Assembly (NCBI RefSeq): GCF_050015995.1
Contig: NZ_JBNHEP010000307.1
Span: 1-64,000 of the forward strand
Direction: 5' to 3'
Origin: Trichodesmium sp050015995
Lineage (GTDB): Bacteria; Cyanobacteriota; Cyanobacteriia; Cyanobacteriales; Microcoleaceae
Length of the DNA: 64,000 nucleotides
A model generated the notes under the pieces. It made no database searches, was not told the DNA's origin, and was given only the letters and a program-made list of their open reading frames with translations. The position numbers and the translations under genes were made by a program. Shown piece after piece: positions 29,592-38,939 of the stretch (the stretch's first letter is position 1; the number at the start of each line of letters is the position of its first letter).

Positions 29592-31415
29592 ATGTTTTCC
29601 CCAAATCACTTTCTCCAAAAATTAAATCATCAAAAAAATTGGCGTTTCATAGCAATCATATTAATAGTTGCCACCTTAGCGATCGCCTGCAACAACACCA
29701 AAACAACTACTACAACCTCAGAAATACCAACCACTCTCGAACCAGGAACTCTCGTTTGGGCTAGATATAGAGATTCCGACACCCTCGATCCCCACAAATC
29801 AACATCACCCTTATCTAGACAAATAATTGACCAAATCTACGACACACTTCTGGCCTTCGATGACCAAGGCAAAATTCAACCCAACCTTGCCAAAGAATGG
29901 TCAGTTAACGACAATGGCAAAGAATATACTTTCAAACTCAACGAAAATGTCAAATGCCATGACGGCACAACCTTTGATGCTAATGCCATTAAATTTACTA
30001 TAGACAGAGCGATAGACCCCGAAACAGAAAATTACACCAAAGACAGTTGGGGGCCAATAGAAACAGTAGAAGTCGTGGATGACCTGACGGTTAAGGTGAA
30101 AATGACGGAAGCTTTTAGCCCTTTTCCCCGTTTTCTAGCCGACCCTTACTCTAGTATGATTTGTCCATCAGCCATAAAAACTTACAACAACAAATTTGGT
30201 ATAGATGGAGTAATAGGTACGGGTCCGTTTCAATTTGTGGAATGGACTCAAGGGGAACAACTTGTACTCAAAGCTAACCCAAACTACAAAAATCATGGGC
30301 GACCTGTAGAAAATTCTGGTACTCCATATATTAAGAAGTTAGTAATTAAAACTATGCCAGAAGTAGAATCTCGTTTAGCTGCGCTAAAATCTGGCGAAGT
30401 ACATTTAATTGAACCTCAAATAACAGAAGTTTATAATATCAAGCAAGACTCTAATTTAAAAGTTTATACTGCTGAAAATACTGGGCAGATAGTATTTTTT
30501 GAGTTTGTTACTTCTAGACCTCCTTTTAATGAAAAAAAGGCAAGACAAGCAATAGCTTATGGAATAGATCCAAAAAAAGCAACAGAGGAAGTATTCGCAG
30601 GTTTAGCTAAACCTTCCGAATGTGCGATCGCCGATGTTATGTTTCCTAATGATGAAAAACTTTGTTCGGAGTTTAGTATTAAACCAGACCAGGAAGAGGC
30701 AAAAACTCTACTAAGTGAACTTGGTTATAGTGAAGATAAACCATTAGAAGTAACTCTCCTAACTTGGAAGGGAGGAAACCGTGAGAAAATTCTGGAAAAT
30801 TTTCAAACTCAATTAGAAGAAGTGGGTATAAAAGCTAATTTAGAAACAATGGATATTGGCAGTCTTAATGCCAGAATAAAACAAGAAAATAGTCAAGCAG
30901 AAGGCAATGGTGTTATTGATATGATGGGATGGTCTTGGTACGACCCAGATTTTCTTTATACATTGTGGAATTCTCCTAGTTGGATGGGAGGTTATCACAG
31001 TGATGAACTTGATAATTTATTGGTAGAAATGCGAACTGCAACTAATTCAAACGAACGGCAAGAAAAAGTTTTGGAAGTGCAGAAATATTTGTTGGATAAT
31101 GCTGTGATGGTACCACTTTATAGTCCTGGTTGGATGTGGAATTATGTTAGTAATTCGGATGTGGAAGGTTTTAAGATTGGAGTTTTTAATCGACCTCAAT
31201 TTAATGATGTAAAATTATCCACTGCTACCGATCAAAAAGAAGCAGTTAAGTCTCCTGAAAGTTCTGAAAAAGAAGAAGTAGAGCAGCCAGTTAATTCAGA
31301 AGAAAATCTAGAAAATAAAGATGCTGTTTCTGAAAAAGAAGCTGTAGAGCAGGAAGTTAATTCAGAAGAAAATCTAGATAAAAAAGATTCTGTTGCTTCT
31401 CCAGAAAATGAATAG
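29592..31415 (+). CDS. ABC transporter family 5 solute-binding lipoprotein
   Basis: Periplasmic peptide/nickel/oligosaccharide-type substrate-binding lipoprotein. The signal segment (about residues 17-32) ends in the lipobox LAIA-Cys33. The SBP_bac_5 fold is marked by LDPHKSTSPLSRQIIDQIYD and FKLNENVKCHDGTTFDANAI, and by RQAIAYGID in the second lobe. An unusual acidic C-terminal tail (about 547-607) follows, with two near-identical 22-residue repeats (SEKE.VEQ.VNSEENL..KD). Length 607 aa exceeds the usual 500-550 because of that tail. No permease or ATPase gene is adjacent, so it works with an unlinked ABC transporter. The ligand is unknown. Confidence 0.9.
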   Translation: MFSPNHFLQKLNHQKNWRFIAIILIVATLAIACNNTKTTTTTSEIPTTLEPGTLVWARYRDSDTLDPHKSTSPLSRQIIDQIYDTLLAFDDQGKIQPNLAKEWSVNDNGKEYTFKLNENVKCHDGTTFDANAIKFTIDRAIDPETENYTKDSWGPIETVEVVDDLTVKVKMTEAFSPFPRFLADPYSSMICPSAIKTYNNKFGIDGVIGTGPFQFVEWTQGEQLVLKANPNYKNHGRPVENSGTPYIKKLVIKTMPEVESRLAALKSGEVHLIEPQITEVYNIKQDSNLKVYTAENTGQIVFFEFVTSRPPFNEKKARQAIAYGIDPKKATEEVFAGLAKPSECAIADVMFPNDEKLCSEFSIKPDQEEAKTLLSELGYSEDKPLEVTLLTWKGGNREKILENFQTQLEEVGIKANLETMDIGSLNARIKQENSQAEGNGVIDMMGWSWYDPDFLYTLWNSPSWMGGYHSDELDNLLVEMRTATNSNERQEKVLEVQKYLLDNAVMVPLYSPGWMWNYVSNSDVEGFKIGVFNRPQFNDVKLSTATDQKEAVKSPESSEKEEVEQPVNSEENLENKDAVSEKEAVEQEVNSEENLDKKDSVASPENE

Positions 31416-31850
31416 GAAGTATAAATTTATCCTTCCCTTGATCTAAATAAATAATTATTGAGTTCTCAAATCTCCTCAAATATATCAAATCTAATTTTTA
31501 TAGGTCTCGTAATCTTTAATCTGGTTACGAGACTTGATTTATCAATTAAATAAACAGACTTTTGGGGAAATTAGTTTAATTGATGAATATATAGGATTTC
31601 TCAAGTTAGTGAAGTAGAGTTATTTTTCTTCTTTTCTATTTCCACCAAACCCGAATTACTACTCCCTCGGACCTCCGACCTAAAACATAGGAAGTATAAA
31701 TTTATCCTTCCCTTGATGTCAATAAATAATTATTGAGTTCTCAAATCTCCTCAAATATATCAAATGTAATTTTTATCAGTCTCGCTATCTTTGCTCTGGT
31801 TACGAGACTTGATTTATCAATTAAATAAACAAACTTTTTCGCAAATTAGT
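31414..31850. repeat. Direct repeat after the solute-binding protein gene
   Basis: 31414-31575 and 31689-31850 are diverged direct copies (about 90% alike, offset 275). The first copy contains the hairpin GTCTCGTAA ... TTACGAGAC (9-bp stem) downstream of the lipoprotein gene, probably its terminator; the second copy keeps only part of the stem. The repeat begins at the last codons of the gene. Confidence 0.7.
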
Positions 31851-31863
31851 ATCAGTCTAGTAA

Positions 31864-32100
31864 TTACCAGAAGCATCCAGAAATTTTTTACAAACTGATA
31901 ATAGTGCAGAAAGAGAAATGATGAAATATATTTTGACAGGTTTCCGAGAATTACTACCAGAACAAGAACAAGAAAATCTATCTGACGAAATAATCTCTAA
32001 AATTATTGAAATTCATCCTCCCCTTGGTCTGAAAAAGCAAATTACAGCGAATTCCAGGTTGATGAGGTACAGTAGCACTAAATTTTTAAATAGTTTTTGA
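31864..32100 (+). pseudogene. Fragment of an unknown coding region
   Basis: The open frame reads LPEASRNFLQTDNSAEREMM, then KYILTGFRELLPEQEQENLS and DEIISKIIEIHPPLGLKKQI, which looks like real helical protein. It then passes into unrelated sequence before a stop at 32100. An ATG pair at 31918 could start a 60-aa product. No upstream extension exists, because a stop at about 31861 precedes it. It is probably a leftover of a larger gene, perhaps related to the gene that follows, but no family is recognised. Confidence 0.3.
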
Positions 32101-32119
32101 AGTATCGAATAAAGTTTTC

Positions 32120-32488
32120 ATGTCTTTAATCAAATCTACTATAATCACTTTACCACACTTACATGGAATAGGCTGTATTTATTTGGATAGTTCTATTAAC
32201 CCCGAACTCGATCCACAGAAACTACCTAAATATCAAACAGTACAAAAAGCAGATATAAATGAACTTTTGGATCACCTTGGTCATTGTCTAACTTCAGTCA
32301 AAAAATATCCACAAGGAAAAATTCCTGAAAATGAACGAACAAAATTTTTGAATAATCAAGTTATTGGTTTCTTTTATAGCGAATTAAAAAAATTAGTTGA
32401 TTCATTAAATCCTGAAAATCTTCTAGAACATTTAATTAGTTACCATGAAGCAATTTACAAACCTATACCTTCTGTTAAGCAACTTTAG
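32120..32488 (+). CDS. Hypothetical protein
   Basis: A 122-aa soluble protein without signal peptide or membrane helix. It begins LIKSTIITLPHLHGIGCIYL (beta-strand-like) and continues with two helical blocks (DINELLDHLGHCLTSVKKY; FLNNQVIGFFYSELKKLVDS). It has an ATG start 20 bp after the preceding fragment, on the same strand. No family recognised. Codon-like composition and length make it a plausible gene. Confidence 0.5.
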   Translation: MSLIKSTIITLPHLHGIGCIYLDSSINPELDPQKLPKYQTVQKADINELLDHLGHCLTSVKKYPQGKIPENERTKFLNNQVIGFFYSELKKLVDSLNPENLLEHLISYHEAIYKPIPSVKQL

Positions 32489-32866
32489 CAAGATACAAGA
32501 TTTTTCAAGGGATAAAATTTTTTTCTGGTTACAATAAATCGACCCTGCTATTAAAATTGGAGTATTAGTACAATTTTTTTTTAATTAAAACAGAGATTAA
32601 ATCAAATTTATAGATGTTAATTTTGAATATATTTTAGAAGTTTTAAAATTTATAAGTAGTCGTGCAAAATAAATTTCCTAACTTAGGAAGGTACTCATGC
32701 AAGAAGTAAAAGGCAAGAGAGGATTGGTAGTATGTGTAATTAATTTTGCATAGTTATTTATCAAACAAAATTAGGAAAAAACCTGATAGTTAAATTCTAA
32801 TTACTATAAATCAGGAGTTAGAAGTTATTCTAGCTCCTAAGCCATCAAAGCTAGCAATTAATTAGA
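32489..32866. other. Intergenic region downstream of hetR
   Basis: AT-rich, convergent ends of the unknown gene and hetR. An imperfect inverted pair (CAGGAGTTAGAA ... TTCTAGCTCCT, about 32812-32839) just after the hetR stop could act as a bidirectional terminator. Nothing else seen. Confidence 0.4.
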
Positions 32867-33772
32867 CTAATCATCCTTTGGGCCAAAAACCATCTGCACC
32901 ACCATTTGTTTTCCACCTTGTTCATGATATCTATCAGCCCAATGTCTAATTATTTCATCTAACTCTTCTTTAGCCTGTTCAAAGTGATCGGGAGAAATAT
33001 CAAACTCCTCCAAAATACGCATTACCTTATTACTATAATTCTTTTCCGCCCAGTCCTTCATCAGGCGGAAATAGCGAGCTGTCTCCTCGACCATTATATA
33101 AGTCCGTTCTTCTTGATCCTCTGGGGAATAAGAAGAACGAGTTAGAGCATAAAAAGGCATTCCCCAAGGAGAATCTATCTTAGTTACCGTACCAGAATAA
33201 ATTAAACGACGCTTGATATGTTCTGCCAAAGCTTCACTCAGAGGCATCCGGCGTTCAGGTGGTAAATCTTCCTGAGAACGCCTATGCAAGAACTCAATTA
33301 ACTCCATAAATTGAAAAGAATTAATCAATCTAGCATCAGGCATATTTAAAGGAAGTTTAGTTTCGATATATCGCCTCTCCTCTGTAGTAAGATTAGTACC
33401 AGGAAGGCGAGGACGACCAGGACTCCAAGGATATTGTTCTAACCATACATAGGGAAACTGAATCAAGTACCGAGGTTCTTGAGAACCCAACATTTTCAGC
33501 AATTTGCCCTTTGTTAGTGCTTCTTCTACTTCCTGCACAATCACTTTAACCCGTTTAGGTTCGATGTGATGCAGATGTCCGGTCATGCGGAGATTTTGAC
33601 CTTGTTCAATATAGGTCATATAAATCGCACACTTAGCTGCAGTTGCGGCTGCATCTAAAAAAGCCCCATGACGATGCCCACTCGTCCTCATGGCACTAAA
33701 TGCTAGATATAACATAATCTGATCCATAGCGCTGGGGCTAAGGCTATTAATCAGATCGGTATCGCTTTTCAT
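32867..33772 (-). CDS. hetR: Heterocyst/cell-differentiation master regulator HetR
   Basis: DNA-binding homodimer that activates differentiation in filamentous cyanobacteria and is inhibited by RGSGR peptides. The sequence follows Anabaena HetR almost end to end: SAMDQIMLYLAFSAMRTSGH, then AAATAAKCAIYMTYIEQGQN (with the Cys corresponding to Cys48), SPWGMPFYALTR in the flap domain, and the C-terminal hood with LEEFD. That motif corresponds to the LEExD residues implicated in PatS-peptide binding. The ATG at 33772 gives 301 aa, the usual length; a TTG 12 bp upstream is less likely. hetR is also found in non-heterocystous filaments such as Trichodesmium. An RGSGR-ending gene lies upstream on the same strand. 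Confidence 0.97.
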   Translation of the reverse strand: MKSDTDLINSLSPSAMDQIMLYLAFSAMRTSGHRHGAFLDAAATAAKCAIYMTYIEQGQNLRMTGHLHHIEPKRVKVIVQEVEEALTKGKLLKMLGSQEPRYLIQFPYVWLEQYPWSPGRPRLPGTNLTTEERRYIETKLPLNMPDARLINSFQFMELIEFLHRRSQEDLPPERRMPLSEALAEHIKRRLIYSGTVTKIDSPWGMPFYALTRSSYSPEDQEERTYIMVEETARYFRLMKDWAEKNYSNKVMRILEEFDISPDHFEQAKEELDEIIRHWADRYHEQGGKQMVVQMVFGPKDD

Positions 33773-33921
33773 TATAATCCCCAAAATAACAAAAGTAAGG
33801 AGGTATTATATCGTCCTCCGTTAACAATTAAAAATATGCTGGCTATGATAATATTTCAATGCCAGGAAGTCAGTCAGCCATAACTGTTACACTAACCAAG
33901 AGCACGAATTACGCAAAATTT

Positions 33922-33970
33922 TGTGTTATAAGCTAGCTGCGGTGTAAAGTTAATTGTTAATTATAACACA
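33922..33970. promoter_or_regulatory. 10-bp inverted repeat upstream of hetR
   Basis: TGTGTTATAA (33922-33931) and TTATAACACA (33961-33970) are exact reverse complements, 29 bp apart, about 150-200 bp upstream of the hetR ATG. It could be an operator for a dimeric regulator or a hairpin in the 5' leader. The function is inferred from position only. Confidence 0.4.
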
Positions 33971-34280
33971 CCCTACAGTTAGACTTGATGCACAAGTTCT
34001 AAATATATCTATCTTTTTGATATTTTTTCGCGTTTGGTGTGAGAATAGTAACACGAATTAACCGTGCGAATAGTTTGTTATTCTAGTAGATTTTTGCACC
34101 CTGTGTACTGTTTGCTGACACATATGCTTAATAATAGCATAACATACTAAATTAATAATTTGACATAGTATCTTGCCTGTTAGCTCCAGAGTTAAAGTTA
34201 GGGAAACTCCTCTGAAAAGAGGCAAGAAGCAGCCAAGGAGATTATCCTGCTATGGCAGATTCCCGATCCATAGAACTTAT

Positions 34281-34468
34281 ACCAAATTCATGCATAGGAA
34301 GTTACATCTTAAATTTATGATTTATTCCTACAAGAAAAAATTATAAATTCCATAAATTGTAAAAATAAAACATTTTTTCCTCTTTTTTTATTCTTTTTTT
34401 CTTTCCCAGTTAAGTGTTTCCTATTCCCTGTGTCATGACTGTAGCAATATTTTATGAAATTGGTATTA
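34281..34468. repeat. MITE-like repeat, copy 2 (inverted copy at 2.6 kb)
   Basis: Starts TATACCAAATTCATGCATAG and ends AATTGGTATTA. Its reverse complement matches 2645-2823 over nearly its whole length. It sits between hetR and the RGSGR gene, so it may affect read-through from one to the other. Confidence 0.65.
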
Positions 34469-34944
34469 CTTAAATTAAATACCTTGCCATCTCTCGTGGA
34501 GGAGATGGTTATTTCCCCAGGTATTTGCTTCCCATATCAAACGAAACCTATACCTCAGGGTACAGTTTAACCAAGGACAAACTTTATAAGTTCAAAATTA
34601 TCAGTCAAATAACTACTACTACTCAGTGGAAGTAATACATTCAAAATTGAAAAATCAAAAGTATTAATTGGTAAGGCTTTGAAGATTTTGTAACTGACGG
34701 GTTATTTTCACCACCCTGTAATAAGTTTTTAGAGCAGTGGAATACCTTATCCCCTTGTTGAAATACTTCAATGAAGATAAGTCTCCATTGAAGAGCAAGG
34801 GTTTAAACCAAAATTTTAGGTAATTTTTCACATCATAATGTTCATATACTATGGAACATACAAGCAACATTCTCAATCTAAAAGCTCAAACAACTTTGAC
34901 AAAAGTCCAACTTCCTCCTGAAACTTAAAAAGTAGGAAACAGCT

Positions 34945-35193
34945 TTAGCGTCCACTACCACGATGAGGACAAATTTCCTGATGATCTAGCCCAGAAGTAC
35001 AGATTGTGCTTACAAAATTTCTCCTGTTTCTTGGCATACGGGGATTAGTAGGCCCGCTTTGACGGGTTTGAGCAGAGCTTCTGAAAAATGTTGCAGATAA
35101 TTCAAGTTCATTTCCAGTCATTAGAGCTTGGCTACTAGGAGCATTAGCAAGTAATAATAAAAACGAGAAAACGATCGCTGTATAACTGTGCAT
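34945..35193 (-). CDS. patX: RGSGR-ending secreted peptide precursor, PatX/PatS-type
   Basis: An 82-aa protein with a clear N-terminal signal-like segment (SYTAIVFSFLLLLANAPSSQA) and a C-terminus ending exactly in HRGSGR before the stop. RGSGR is the pentapeptide of PatS that binds HetR and blocks its activity. PatX proteins, described as RG(S/T)GR-containing precursors associated with HetR across filamentous cyanobacteria, have this same layout: hydrophobic leader, variable middle, terminal (H)RGSGR. The next gene downstream on the same strand is hetR. The middle region is Arg-rich with two Cys (STICTSGLDHQEICPHRG). The precursor would be exported or processed and the peptide moved to neighbouring cells. 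The assignment rests on leader, pentapeptide and hetR linkage together. Confidence 0.85.
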   Translation of the reverse strand: MHSYTAIVFSFLLLLANAPSSQALMTGNELELSATFFRSSAQTRQSGPTNPRMPRNRRNFVSTICTSGLDHQEICPHRGSGR

Positions 35194-35572
35194 AGGTCAT
35201 ATCCATGTAAGAGTATCTATTCTCTGATACGGATATTGAGGATAAAATCAGGATACTTAACAAATAATTTGTTAGTTCAATATATAGAAAAGGGTGTGAC
35301 GGATAAATATATTAAAGTGGGTTTACTCCCAAAGCAGATGTAAAGCTAAGACTTAAATCAACCTACAGATTCTCAAATTAAAAAGTAAAATTCAAACTAT
35401 ACCCGTGATTATTGTCCGGTGTTTTAACCATCACAAGTAAACAGAAGTATTCAGAGATTACTGGCCTAATCTCACCGATCCCTGCCGAAAAATTTACTTA
35501 CAAAAGATTCTACTAATTCACTAATTGAAGTAGAATAGATATTTAGTAAAAACTTACAAAAATCAAACTCAA
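35194..35572. promoter_or_regulatory. Divergent promoter region patX / cysC
   Basis: About 380 bp between divergent genes. TGTCCGGTG at 35414-35422 includes a TCCGG core like the one in DIF-type promoters reported for differentiation genes, but only as a partial match and distant from patX (low weight). AT-rich elsewhere; no ORF. Confidence 0.3.
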
Positions 35573-36100
35573 ATGGAAAAAGGATTCATTCTCTGGTTTA
35601 CAGGGTTAAGTGGAGCTGGTAAAACAACTATTAGCAAAGTTGTGGCAGAAAAATTAAAAGAAAGAGGTCGGAAAGTAGAAATATTAGATGGAGATATAGT
35701 CAGAGAAAACTTATCAAAAGGGTTGACTTTTAGTAAAGAAGACCGAGATATAAATGTCCGGCGAATTGGATTTGTCGCTCATCTCCTAAGTAGAAATGGA
35801 GCAGTAGCAATTACTGCCGCAATTAGCCCTTATAAAGTAATACGAAATGAAATTAGAGAAATGGATGAGAATTTTATAGAAGTTTATATAAATGCACCTT
35901 TAGAAGTATGTGAACAACGTGACGTTAAAGGGTTATATGCTAAAGCTAGGGCTGGAGAAATTAAACAGTTTACTGGTATTGATGACCCTTACGAAGCACC
36001 AGACAATCCAGAAATTACTTGCTACACAGATAAAGAAACTTTAGAGGAAAGCGTAGCTCATATAATTAGTAGTCTAGAAAATTTAGGTTATTTGACCTAA
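35573..36100 (+). CDS. cysC: Adenylyl-sulfate (APS) kinase
   Basis: Phosphorylates APS to PAPS, the sulfate donor for sulfotransferases. The 175-aa protein has the P-loop GLSGAGKTT (residues 11-19), the APS-binding segment LDGDIVRENLSKGLTFSKED and RDVKGLYAKARAGEIKQFTG, and length typical of stand-alone CysC. It begins a unit with the Wza-like export gene 23 bp downstream. Cyanobacteria normally reduce PAPS for assimilation, but the link to polysaccharide export suggests a PAPS supply for sulfating an exported glycan (inference). Confidence 0.94.
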   Translation: MEKGFILWFTGLSGAGKTTISKVVAEKLKERGRKVEILDGDIVRENLSKGLTFSKEDRDINVRRIGFVAHLLSRNGAVAITAAISPYKVIRNEIREMDENFIEVYINAPLEVCEQRDVKGLYAKARAGEIKQFTGIDDPYEAPDNPEITCYTDKETLEESVAHIISSLENLGYLT

Positions 36101-36123
36101 AAAATATAGGGAGGGAATGAGCA

Positions 36124-37779
36124 ATGAAGCAGCAAAAATCAAAAAATCAAGAAGATGTAATTAGCAAAATATTATCTTTATCCAAAATTTTAAGTTATGG
36201 AACAATAGTTATATTATGCAGTTGCTGGGGAGTGTCATATTCTGTACAAGCTCAACCCCTCTCTGAGAAAGACCAAACAACACCAGAAACCTCAACCCTA
36301 CCAAAACTAACAGAACCTTTGCCTAAAGGTATAGATGCACAACCGTCTCTGCTAGCTCCACCCCCAGAACCAATATTGATTCCTGAACCAGAAACACCCT
36401 TACCAGACTCGAAAGGATATACACTTGGCCCTGGCGATCGTGTTCAAATAGACATCTTTAACGTACCAGAATATAGTGGGAAAAATGGCCAACATCAAAT
36501 ACAAATTGATGGGACTCTCAATCTCCCATTAATAGGTAATGTCTCTGTTGAGGGAATTACCTTAGATAAAGCCAAAGAATTAATTCAAGAAAAATACGGC
36601 GAATATCTACAAATACCTATAGTTAACCTAAATCTATTAGCAGCACGTCCATTAAAAATAGCGATCGCTGGAGAAGTTCAACATCCTGGTTCCTATACAA
36701 TTTCGCCGATAGTGAGTCAAGGGGGTAATAGTAAAAGTGGGACTCAACTACCTACAGTTACTAAAGCATTACAGGTAGCGGGTGGAGTAACAACTTCAGC
36801 AGATATCAGACAAATTAAAATTCGTCGCCTCCAACTCAACGCCTCAGAACAAGTAATCAACATCAACTTATGGGAGCTTTTGGAAAGTGGCAACTTAGTC
36901 CAAGATATTTCTTTGCGGGATGGGGATACTTTATTTGTCCCTAGTATTACAGAAGTTAATCCAGTTGAGTCAAATCAAGTAGCAAGTGCCAATTTTGCTG
37001 GTACTAATACTCAACCTCTCAATATTGCAGTTGTTGGAGAAGTAGCACGACCTGGTCCATATATACTAGAAACAAATATTGACCAAAATCAACTTTCCGC
37101 GACGGAAGAAAAATCAGACTCTAGTGAAGCAGATAGCAATATTTCACTGCCTCAGAATACAAAGTTGCATACTGTTACTAAGGCAATTAAAATGGCGGGA
37201 GGTATTACTTCGGCAGCAGATATTCGCCAAATTAGGGTTCGTCGGCTAACTCGTGCTGGTACGGAGCAAATTATTAAAGTAGACCTTTGGCAACTTCTTC
37301 AAAGTGGTGATTTAAGTCAAGATATAGTTTTACAATCAGGAGATACAATTTATGTGCCAGTAGCAGATGAAGTTAACTTGGATGAGTTAGCTGAAGTTAC
37401 TGCTTCAAGTTTTTCTCCAGGTAATCTCAAAATTAATGTTATTGGGGAAGTAATTAAACCTGGAACAATTTTTATAGCTCCTAATAGTACACTTAATCAA
37501 GCTTTGTTAGCAGCAGGAGGTTTTAATCCAGCAAGAGCAGAAACAAAGGATATAGAACTGATTCGTCTTAATCCTAATGGTACAGTTACTCGGCGAAAAG
37601 TAGAAGTAGATTTTTCGGCAAAGGTTAATGAAGAAACTAATCCAGCTTTGCTAAATAATGATGTAATTATAGTTGGTCGTTCTGGTAGAGCAACCTTTAC
37701 TGATAATGTTGGAGGTGTTTTAGCTCCTTTTGGTCCAATTAATAGAATTTTAGGGATATTTTTTGATATTTTTAATTAA
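36124..37779 (+). CDS. Wza-like polysaccharide export protein (SLBB)
   Basis: Outer-membrane/periplasmic polysaccharide export protein. An N-terminal hydrophobic segment (residues about 18-40, LSYGTIVILCSCWGVSYSVQ, ending AQA-like) acts as signal peptide, without a clear lipobox. After a Pro-rich linker comes the Poly_export domain (about 97-180: YTLGPGDRVQIDIFNVPEYS) and three SLBB repeats (about 180-280, 300-410 and 435-515), the first two sharing VTKAL/VTKAI ... GG.T..ADIRQI. The 551-aa length, with three SLBBs, is typical of cyanobacteria. It probably works with the BY-kinase at 39.9 kb; a decayed TnpB element now separates the two. Cotranscribed with cysC. Confidence 0.88.
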   Translation: MKQQKSKNQEDVISKILSLSKILSYGTIVILCSCWGVSYSVQAQPLSEKDQTTPETSTLPKLTEPLPKGIDAQPSLLAPPPEPILIPEPETPLPDSKGYTLGPGDRVQIDIFNVPEYSGKNGQHQIQIDGTLNLPLIGNVSVEGITLDKAKELIQEKYGEYLQIPIVNLNLLAARPLKIAIAGEVQHPGSYTISPIVSQGGNSKSGTQLPTVTKALQVAGGVTTSADIRQIKIRRLQLNASEQVININLWELLESGNLVQDISLRDGDTLFVPSITEVNPVESNQVASANFAGTNTQPLNIAVVGEVARPGPYILETNIDQNQLSATEEKSDSSEADSNISLPQNTKLHTVTKAIKMAGGITSAADIRQIRVRRLTRAGTEQIIKVDLWQLLQSGDLSQDIVLQSGDTIYVPVADEVNLDELAEVTASSFSPGNLKINVIGEVIKPGTIFIAPNSTLNQALLAAGGFNPARAETKDIELIRLNPNGTVTRRKVEVDFSAKVNEETNPALLNNDVIIVGRSGRATFTDNVGGVLAPFGPINRILGIFFDIFN

Positions 37780-38319
37780 TTTAGTAGCTGGAAAAATTGG
37801 TCAAATTATTGCTAAAAATTTATATCAGGGAAAGAAAAAATTTAGGGAAGGTTGCTTTGGTGTATCTGGTAATGAAAAAAATAATTTATTTTGCTTCGCT
37901 CTTATTTATTAGAATTACAGAAGTTTTGTGGTCTATCAGGTAATAAAGTTTCAGGACTTTAGAGAATAGGGAAAAATGTGCCCTCCCTCTTAAATTTTTC
38001 CTTATTGTTAAACTTAGGTATTCTCTAGTTATGTTAGTTCCCAAATCGACCTATCCTCTACCTAATTAAAAAAAGTTAGTATAGCAAATTTTTTTAAACA
38101 GGTAGAATAAACGTTGTACATAAATATAGTCATATATAGTCAAATAATGTCAAATATTTTGGTTTATTTGTAGTAACCAGATAGTAAATATTTGACAAAA
38201 TTTAATAACTCTTGACCTGATGTTTAATGGTACAATGAAATTGGCTCATAATTGCCTACTCAATAATTATAAAAATTCCGAACTTCTCAGAGCATTTAGT
38301 AATTTTAACCCCTTAATTT
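37780..38319. other. Intergenic region and left end of a TnpB element
   Basis: 37780-38090 shows no gene. 38100-38200 matches 8075-8140 (ACGTTGTACATAAATATAGT, then TATAGTCAAATA), marking the left end of the TnpB element that begins coding at 38320. Confidence 0.55.
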
Positions 38320-38919
38320 ATGAGATTAGTTGAGAGGCATATTATTCAAAAAAATTATAGGTTTTATGCTGAAATTGACGGATTGTGTTTCTTGTCGAAA
38401 AATCTCTATAACTATGCTAATTATTTAGTTCGTCAGTCTTTTATATTTGATAATATTAGTCTTTCTTATTATGACCTGCAGCGTCAACTCTCTACTCAAG
38501 TAGACTATAAAGCAATGCCAGCTAAAGTCTCTCAACAAATCTTGATGATTTTAGATAAAAACTGGAAAAGTTTTTTAGCAGCGAACGAAGTTTATAAACA
38601 GAATCTATCAAAGTTTAATGCTCGTCCATGTCTGCCTGGATATAAAAATAAAATAACGGGAAGAAATCTTGTAGTTTATATGACACAAGCTATCAGCAAA
38701 AGACAACTCAAACAAGGAATTATTAATCCCAGTTTTACTGGGATTAATCTAAAAACATTAGTACCTACTTTACAAATTAAACAAGTTCGTCTCGTCCCTA
38801 GACTTAATCATTATGTAATTGAGGTGATTTATGAGAAATGCGAAAAACAATACGAGCTAGAAAAAAATCGTTGTGCCAGTATTGATATTGGGTTAAACAA
38901 TTTGGCTACATTTTCATGT

Positions 38920-38939
38920 CGGCGACAGCCGAAACTTTT
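38920..38939. repeat. 20-bp hairpin repeat inserted in tnpB
   Basis: CGGCGACAGCCGAAACTTTT splits the codons for FSC and NQAG. Its core, with preceding CATGT, recurs at 46129-46150 and in reverse at 28270-28290. Confidence 0.6.

Larger units (their letters stand above)
33785..34944. other. hetR upstream region
   Basis: 1.16 kb between hetR and the RGSGR gene. It contains a 10-bp perfect inverted repeat at 33922-33970 (listed separately), a motif GTA-N8-TAA at 34048-34061 one base from an NtcA site (weak), a MITE (34281-34468), and a partial dispersed repeat at 34720-34830 (AGAGCAAGGGTTTAAACC). A 70-codon minus-strand frame over 34664-34876 lies in repeat sequence and is not called. Confidence 0.5.

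Noticed and set aside
34048..34061. NtcA box upstream of hetR
   Set aside because: GTA-N8-TAA misses the consensus by one base and no well-spaced -10 box was found, so it is noted only as weak.
34664..34876. 70-codon frame between hetR and patX
   Set aside because: It lies mostly in a copy of a dispersed repeat (GGGTTTAAACC block) and has no conserved features.
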